Of a DNA stretch of 9,991 bases, positions 6,467 to 9,991 are shown piece by piece. The position numbers and the translations under genes were made by a program. The notes under the pieces are model-generated. The model ran no database searches and was not told where the DNA came from. It saw only the letters and a program-made list of their open reading frames with translations. Origin of the DNA: CAYVFC01 sp964450715 (GTDB lineage Bacteria; Myxococcota_A; Polyangia; Polyangiales; JAFGIB01); NCBI GenBank assembly GCA_964450715.1, contig CAYVFC010000208.1:1-9991 (forward strand). Direction: 5' to 3'. The first letter of the stretch is position 1. Each line of letters opens with the position of its first letter.

Positions 6467-7462
6467 ATGACGAGTGCCATCGACCACCAGCGGCTCGCTT
6501 CCGAATGGCTACGCGCCCTGCGCGGCCGGCGCTCTCAGCGCGCGTTGAGTAGACGACTCGGTTATCGCACGAACATCGCCTACCGCTGGGAGTCGGGCCT
6601 ATGCTGGCCGTACGCGTCGACGGTCTGGGCGGCCATGGTCAAGCTCGGTTGCGATACGCGCATGGGCCTGGAAAAGTTCTTTCAGACAGCTCCGAGAACC
6701 GTCGTCGAGCTTGATCTGACCTCCCGCGGCGGAATCGCCGCCTTGCTTCAGTACATGAGGCAGCATACGCCCATCGTCGCGATCGCAGCCGAGACCGGAC
6801 ACAGCCGATTCAGCGTGTCCCGCTGGCTGAAAGCCGAGTCCGAACCGCGCTGGCCGGAGTTTCTACAGTTGGTGGACGCCTGTTCGCTACGCCTGGTGGA
6901 TTTCGTATCTGCCTTTTTCGACCCGGCGCAGCTGCCTTGTATAACCGCGCGTGCGAAGCGGCTCGATGCAACGCGTCGCGCTGCGTACGAGCTCCCCTTG
7001 TCTCACGCCGTGCTGCGCCTGCTCGAGCTGTCGTCCTACCAGGCGCTGCGCCGCCACCGTCGCGGCTGGATTGCCGAGCGCCTCGGCGTTGCCCAAGCAG
7101 AGGAGACGCGCTGTCTGCAGCTGCTGTCAGAAGCCGGACAGGTGCGCTGGAACGGCGCGCGCTGGCAGGTCGTCGAGCAAGGCACGATCGACACCCGGGC
7201 GGATCCGGCCCTATCACGCAAGCTCCGTACCTTCTGGGGACGTCGAGCGGTGGACGCGCTGGCTAACGGCGAGCCGGGCAAGTACGTGTTTAACTTGATG
7301 TCTGTATCCGCGAAGGACCTGGAGCGACTGAAGGAACTACAGACGAAATACTTCCGCGAGATGCGCGCCATCGTCGCCGATTCGGAGCCGAGCGAGCGGG
7401 TTGTTCTCTATTGCTCCCAGCTCGTGCCGCTGCACGTGAATCCGGAGGAGGCAGCTGATTGA
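6467..7462 (+). CDS. Transcriptional regulator with tandem HTH segments and DUF4423/TIGR02147-like C-terminus
   Basis: The 331-residue cytoplasmic protein has an Xre-like HTH near residues 23-48 (SQRALSRRLGYRTNIAYRWE). A second HTH-like unit lies at ~102-128 (IVAIAAETGHSRFSVSRWLK). A winged-helix-like segment at ~185-236 (IAERLGVAQAEETRCLQLLS) leads into the DUF4423-type C-terminus, ending KYVFNLMSVSAKDLERLKEL...VVLYCSQLVPLHV. That last block is the hallmark of the TIGR02147/DUF4423 group, known from Fibrobacter, Bdellovibrio and myxobacteria; its ligand is not known to me. The ATG at 6467 is the only plausible start, as nearby ATGs at 6459 and 6462 are out of frame. It lacks an upstream ribosome site, so the mRNA may be leaderless. 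The gene is divergent from the lipoprotein pair across a shared palindrome, which suggests autoregulation and control of that pair. It ends in TGA followed at once by an in-frame TAG. Confidence 0.85.
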   Translation: MTSAIDHQRLASEWLRALRGRRSQRALSRRLGYRTNIAYRWESGLCWPYASTVWAAMVKLGCDTRMGLEKFFQTAPRTVVELDLTSRGGIAALLQYMRQHTPIVAIAAETGHSRFSVSRWLKAESEPRWPEFLQLVDACSLRLVDFVSAFFDPAQLPCITARAKRLDATRRAAYELPLSHAVLRLLELSSYQALRRHRRGWIAERLGVAQAEETRCLQLLSEAGQVRWNGARWQVVEQGTIDTRADPALSRKLRTFWGRRAVDALANGEPGKYVFNLMSVSAKDLERLKELQTKYFREMRAIVADSEPSERVVLYCSQLVPLHVNPEEAAD

Positions 7463-7798
7463 TAGGTCTTCGACCGGTTTTCGCAGGCACCGCAGGATTA
7501 ACGATACGAGACCGAAGGACGCCATTTGTACAGTACCACTTTTTGAGGGCGGCGCGGACGAACCATCATGGGTTCGAGAGTCGTTCTCAATCCGAGAATT
7601 GGCGGGATTATTGAAAATACCAAACCGAACGGCGTGACGCGACCGGTTGATGGCGAGGGCTAGATTGCCCTCGCGGGTCTTTTGATCGTAGGGTTTGCGA
7701 ACGAGAGATCTCTCCCTTCGGTCGAGACGAAAAAGGGACGGTGAAATATCGGTAGCGTAGTTGCCGGAGGGCGGGGTTAATACTGCATATTTACCCTG
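7463..7798. other. Non-coding, stem-loop-rich insert or element remnant
   Basis: This 336-bp stretch separates the regulator from the broken GH9 gene and carries no supported gene. It holds several perfect or near-perfect palindromes: CGAACC/GGTTCG (7559-7576), GCGAGGGC/GCCCTCGC (7653-7674), GAGAGATCTCTC (7703-7714) and GGGTTAAT/ATTTACCC (7774-7796, 7 of 8 pairs), the last touching the GH9 breakpoint. The arrangement fits the end of a mobile element, perhaps one with subterminal hairpins like the IS200/IS605 group, or a decayed non-autonomous element. No transposase fragment was recognised. Confidence 0.4.
7653..7685 (+). terminator. Possible intrinsic terminator
   Basis: An 8-bp perfect stem GCGAGGGC (7653-7660), loop TAGATT, GCCCTCGC (7667-7674) is followed by GGGTCTTTTG. 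The T-run is short and displaced by three G, and the site is 190 bp after the regulator's stop. It may instead be element structure. Confidence 0.3.
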
Positions 7799-8689
7799 CC
7801 AGGTACCGGGCCGCTCCCGGAAAGTGGTCAACAGATCGTGCAACGCGTCCGAGGTGTTGGTGACGTACTTGTTGGTGTCGCCGGCATCCATCCAGCCTCC
7901 GGAGAGGTCGCGGATGAGCGCGTCGTTGTCCGGGTCGTGGACGTAGTGGGCGGTCAGGTCCTGCGAGAAGCAGACGTCGTCGACCCACCGCGGATCGGCA
8001 TAGGGCGGCTGCTTGGCGATCCCCTCGCGCTGGTAATAGAAGGTGCGCATCGACTGCATCATGGCGTCGCGGTAGACGTCCTCGGCGATGCGGAAGACGT
8101 GGGAGTACAGGTCCCGTTCGACATCGTAGATGACGTACTCGCCCTCGGCCGAGACGGTGCTGAAGTCGAACCACCAACCCCGGTCCCCACAGAGGGGGTC
8201 GACCTCGCCGCCGTTCCAGACGACCGGCGCGCCCGAGAAAACGACCTCTCCCGTGGACCAGACCTGAACCTGGAGCGTGGAGCCGGGCTGGAAGCTGTCG
8301 GGGGAAAAGGCGCCCTCGACGGCCTGGGAGATGACGGCGACCTTGGCCTCGAAGGGCAGGTATCCGAATTGGTCGACCTTGTAGTGGAAGTCGCCCGCGG
8401 TCGGCTCACCACCCCCGGCCGTGCCGCCGGTGCCACCGGCGCCGCGGTCACCGCCCGCGCCGCCGCTACCGCCGGCCGGCTCTGTCCCGGGTCCGGCGTC
8501 GGCACCCTGTTGCCCGCCTCCGGGCCCGGCATCGGGGTCGGACGGATCTATGGCACCGGCGGCGGCATCGGCCTGGTCGCCCGAGCCCTGGGCACCGCTG
8601 TCTTTGCCCGCGCAGGCGTGTGCGACGCAGGCGAGCGTCGCGACCATGAGAACCCTCATCGACAAAACCGGCATCTCGTACCCCGGCAT
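7799..8689 (-). pseudogene. Glycoside hydrolase family 9 (endoglucanase-type), 3'-truncated
   Basis: GH9 enzymes hydrolyse beta-1,4-glucans such as cellulose outside the cell. Here a signal sequence (MRVLMVATLACVAHAC, lipoprotein-like but with a poor lipobox) leads into a Gly/Ala/Asp-rich linker (~28-98). An Ig-like domain typical of the CelD_N type follows (~101-200, FHYKVDQFGYLP to VFRIAEDVY). The start of the catalytic domain has YYQREG (~218-223) and GGWMDAGDTNKYV with both Asp of the DAGD motif (268, 271). Family resemblance ends after FRERPGTW (Trp297, codon 7799-7801). The remaining ~350 residues with the catalytic His and Glu are missing. The frame runs on through unrelated DNA to 7337 and overlaps the regulator on the other strand, so that tail is an accident of the break. 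The start ATG at 8689 has AGGAGA at 5-7 nt, so expression signals survive. Confidence 0.8.
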
Positions 8690-8727
8690 GGCTTTCTCCT
8701 TTTATTTCTAGTGCGCTCCCCACCCCG

Positions 8728-8768
8728 AAAACGGCTCACCGAATCGCTGCCGCGATAGCGGAGAGCCG
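8728..8768 (-). terminator. Possible terminator after the symporter gene
   Basis: Read on the minus strand, CGGCTC (8768-8763) pairs with GAGCCG (8737-8732), with an inner CGCT/AGCG pair (8760-8757 with 8748-8745), and TTTT follows (8731-8728). It lies 28 bp beyond the symporter stop and before the GH9 start. The T-run is short. Confidence 0.35.
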
Positions 8769-8795
8769 CCGAAATCGGAGTCAGCCGCGCGGGGA

Positions 8796-9991
8796 TCAAT
8801 CCGAGTCAGCGAAAAACCCGAGGCGGATCCAGAGCGGACAGAGCGCCAGCCCGGCGGCGATCAATCCGAGCGACCAGGCAAGCGGCCAGGGAAAGAACAG
8901 GGGCGGAGGGCTGCCGACCAGCCAGGAGCCGATCCCGGTCAGCAGGCAGAAGACCGAGAGGCTCGACAGCAGCATCGCGCCGAGCGAGCGCTGCAACCGG
9001 GCTGGCCCGCGGTAGCCGGCCTCGTCGACCTCCCGCGCGATCGGTCCCCAGAACCCGGGGGGCCTGACCCGTTCGTAAAAGGCCCTGAGCCTGTCCCGGT
9101 CCTCGGGCCCGGCCCAGAATACGGCGCCGAACGCCGCCGCCGTGGCCACCGCCGCGATGACCAGCAACCTGACCGCCCCCTGCTCCACGCTCTTTAAAAG
9201 GATGGGCGCGGCGACCATGGAGGCGGCGATAGCCGCGATCTCCCCCCACACGTTCATCCGCCACCAGATCCAGCGCAGCACCAGCACCACGCCGAGCCCG
9301 GCTTCCAGGAGCAGACTGGTCTGCCAGGCCTGGTTGATCGAGCTGAGCCCGGTCATGATCACCAGCGCCAGCGCCACCATGAGCAGGTTGCTCAAACGCG
9401 CCACCCAGACCAGGGTCCGCGGCTCGGGCTCCCGTTTCAGCAGCTTCTGACAGATCACCCGCTGGTACAGATCGTTGGCACAGTAAGACGACCCCCAGTT
9501 GATGTGCGTATCCACCGTGGACGCCAGCGCCGCCAGCATGCCGGTCAGCATCAGCCCCCGCACCGCGCTCGGCAACAGCTCGGCCATGCCGCGCACGAAG
9601 GAGCTCTCCCGGTCGGCCCGCAACAGCTCCCCGCCGAGCGACGGGTCCGGCGGAAAGAGCACCAGCAGGCCCAACCCCAGCGGCAACCAGAGCAGGCTGC
9701 GCACCAGCACCTGGGTGAAGGTGAAGACCACCGCCGCGATCTTGGCCTGCCGCGCGTCCCGGCAGGCCATCGACCGCTGCGCCAAATACCCGGTTCCGTC
9801 GGCGTTGAGCTGGATCAGCCACTGCAGCGCGAACAGCAGCAGCACCGCCCCGGTGGCATCCTTCGCCCGGTCGGGGGTAAAGGCCAGTATCTCGCTCGCC
9901 CGGATTTTGCCCGGCCCTGCCGCGGGAAGGACAAATAAAGCTGGATTTCCAAGATCGACGTAGATGAACGGGCAGGAGTTGTCTAGGAGAG
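8796..9991 (-). CDS. Sodium:solute symporter family protein, C-terminal part
   Basis: The product is a polytopic inner-membrane transporter of the SSS/SLC5 type, coupling solute uptake to a sodium gradient. The frame stays open to the right window edge (residues near the edge read FIYVDLGNPALF). The start is therefore outside, and the internal GTG at 9843-9845 is not taken as the start. The family block WLIQLNADGTGYLAQR is followed by a charged MACRDARQAKIA loop and paired membrane helices (FTFTQVLVRSLLWLPLGL). Next come a helix with STVDTHINWGSSYCANDLYQ, as in SSS proteins (conserved S/T-D-T), and further helices to the end. At least eight membrane segments are visible in the ~398 residues present. 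A hydrophilic loop (PEDRDRLRAFYERVRPPGFWGPI) precedes the last helices. The substrate cannot be told. The downstream GH9 remnant on the same strand might once have fed it sugars, which is only a neighbourhood argument. Confidence 0.85.
   Translation of the reverse strand, partial: LLDNSCPFIYVDLGNPALFVLPAAGPGKIRASEILAFTPDRAKDATGAVLLLFALQWLIQLNADGTGYLAQRSMACRDARQAKIAAVVFTFTQVLVRSLLWLPLGLGLLVLFPPDPSLGGELLRADRESSFVRGMAELLPSAVRGLMLTGMLAALASTVDTHINWGSSYCANDLYQRVICQKLLKREPEPRTLVWVARLSNLLMVALALVIMTGLSSINQAWQTSLLLEAGLGVVLVLRWIWWRMNVWGEIAAIAASMVAAPILLKSVEQGAVRLLVIAAVATAAAFGAVFWAGPEDRDRLRAFYERVRPPGFWGPIAREVDEAGYRGPARLQRSLGAMLLSSLSVFCLLTGIGSWLVGSPPPLFFPWPLAWSLGLIAAGLALCPLWIRLGFFADSD

Noticed and set aside
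7337..7798. C-terminal 154-residue extension of the GH9 reading frame
   Set aside because: It has no GH9 similarity, runs through palindromic non-coding DNA and overlaps the regulator gene on the other strand. It is an accidental open frame after the truncation.
8772..8813. Direct repeat AATCGGAGTCAGC / AATCCGAGTCAGC near the symporter stop
   Set aside because: Two 13-bp near-copies only, one within coding sequence. This is too short to call an attachment site or operator.
8806..9822. Second long minus-strand frame (338 codons) over the symporter
   Set aside because: It is a shifted-frame shadow caused by high GC. The 349-codon frame has the SSS motifs and membrane helices.

Overview
The window reads as GC-rich chromosomal DNA from a free-living deltaproteobacterium-like organism, most likely Myxococcota (Polyangia-type). 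This is inferred from three things: lipoproteins with Gly/Asp/Ala-rich linkers behind the lipobox, a regulator with the DUF4423/TIGR02147-type C-terminus, and high-GC codon use. No marker gene is present, so the placement is tentative.

Left part (1-3721, + strand). An IS66-family transposase gene (tnpC) enters from the left edge and carries an in-frame TGA. Its right flank abuts a short-chain dehydrogenase/reductase that has lost its NAD(P)-binding N-terminus, so the IS seems to have cut it. The dehydrogenase stop codon forms an ATGA junction. About 0.28 kb later a 527-codon membrane-anchored SGNH/GDSL-type protein starts inside another overlap (ATGAATAA). Between the two junctions lie only a diverged repeat and what looks like the 3' tail of a lost gene. 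The region therefore looks like the remains of a translationally coupled operon (dehydrogenase - lost gene - SGNH protein).

Repeat field (3722-4709). No gene is supported here. The stretch holds at least four unrelated repeat or palindrome types: two more copies of the repeat seen upstream of the SGNH gene, a three-arm 26-32 bp repeat of REP/MITE style, a strong stem-loop, and a 175-bp element with long terminal inverted repeats.

Middle part (4710-7462). This is the best-preserved unit. Two lipoprotein genes of unknown function overlap by 4 bp on the minus strand. They are divergent from a + strand regulator with two HTH segments and a DUF4423-like C-terminus. The 111-bp gap holds a perfect palindrome (8-bp arms, 6-bp spacer). 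Predicted -35 boxes of the two promoters lie symmetrically on either side of it. The predicted regulator transcript would be leaderless. The simplest reading is one regulator controlling itself and the lipoprotein pair from a shared operator.

Right part (7463-9991, minus strand). About 0.34 kb of stem-loop-rich non-coding DNA replaces the 3' part of a family-9 glycoside hydrolase gene. What remains is a signal peptide, Gly-rich linker, Ig-like domain and the first ~95 residues of the catalytic domain. Upstream of it is the C-terminal part of a sodium:solute symporter whose 5' end lies outside the window. Overall the window is an accessory region with heavy decay by insertion elements around one intact regulator-lipoprotein module.
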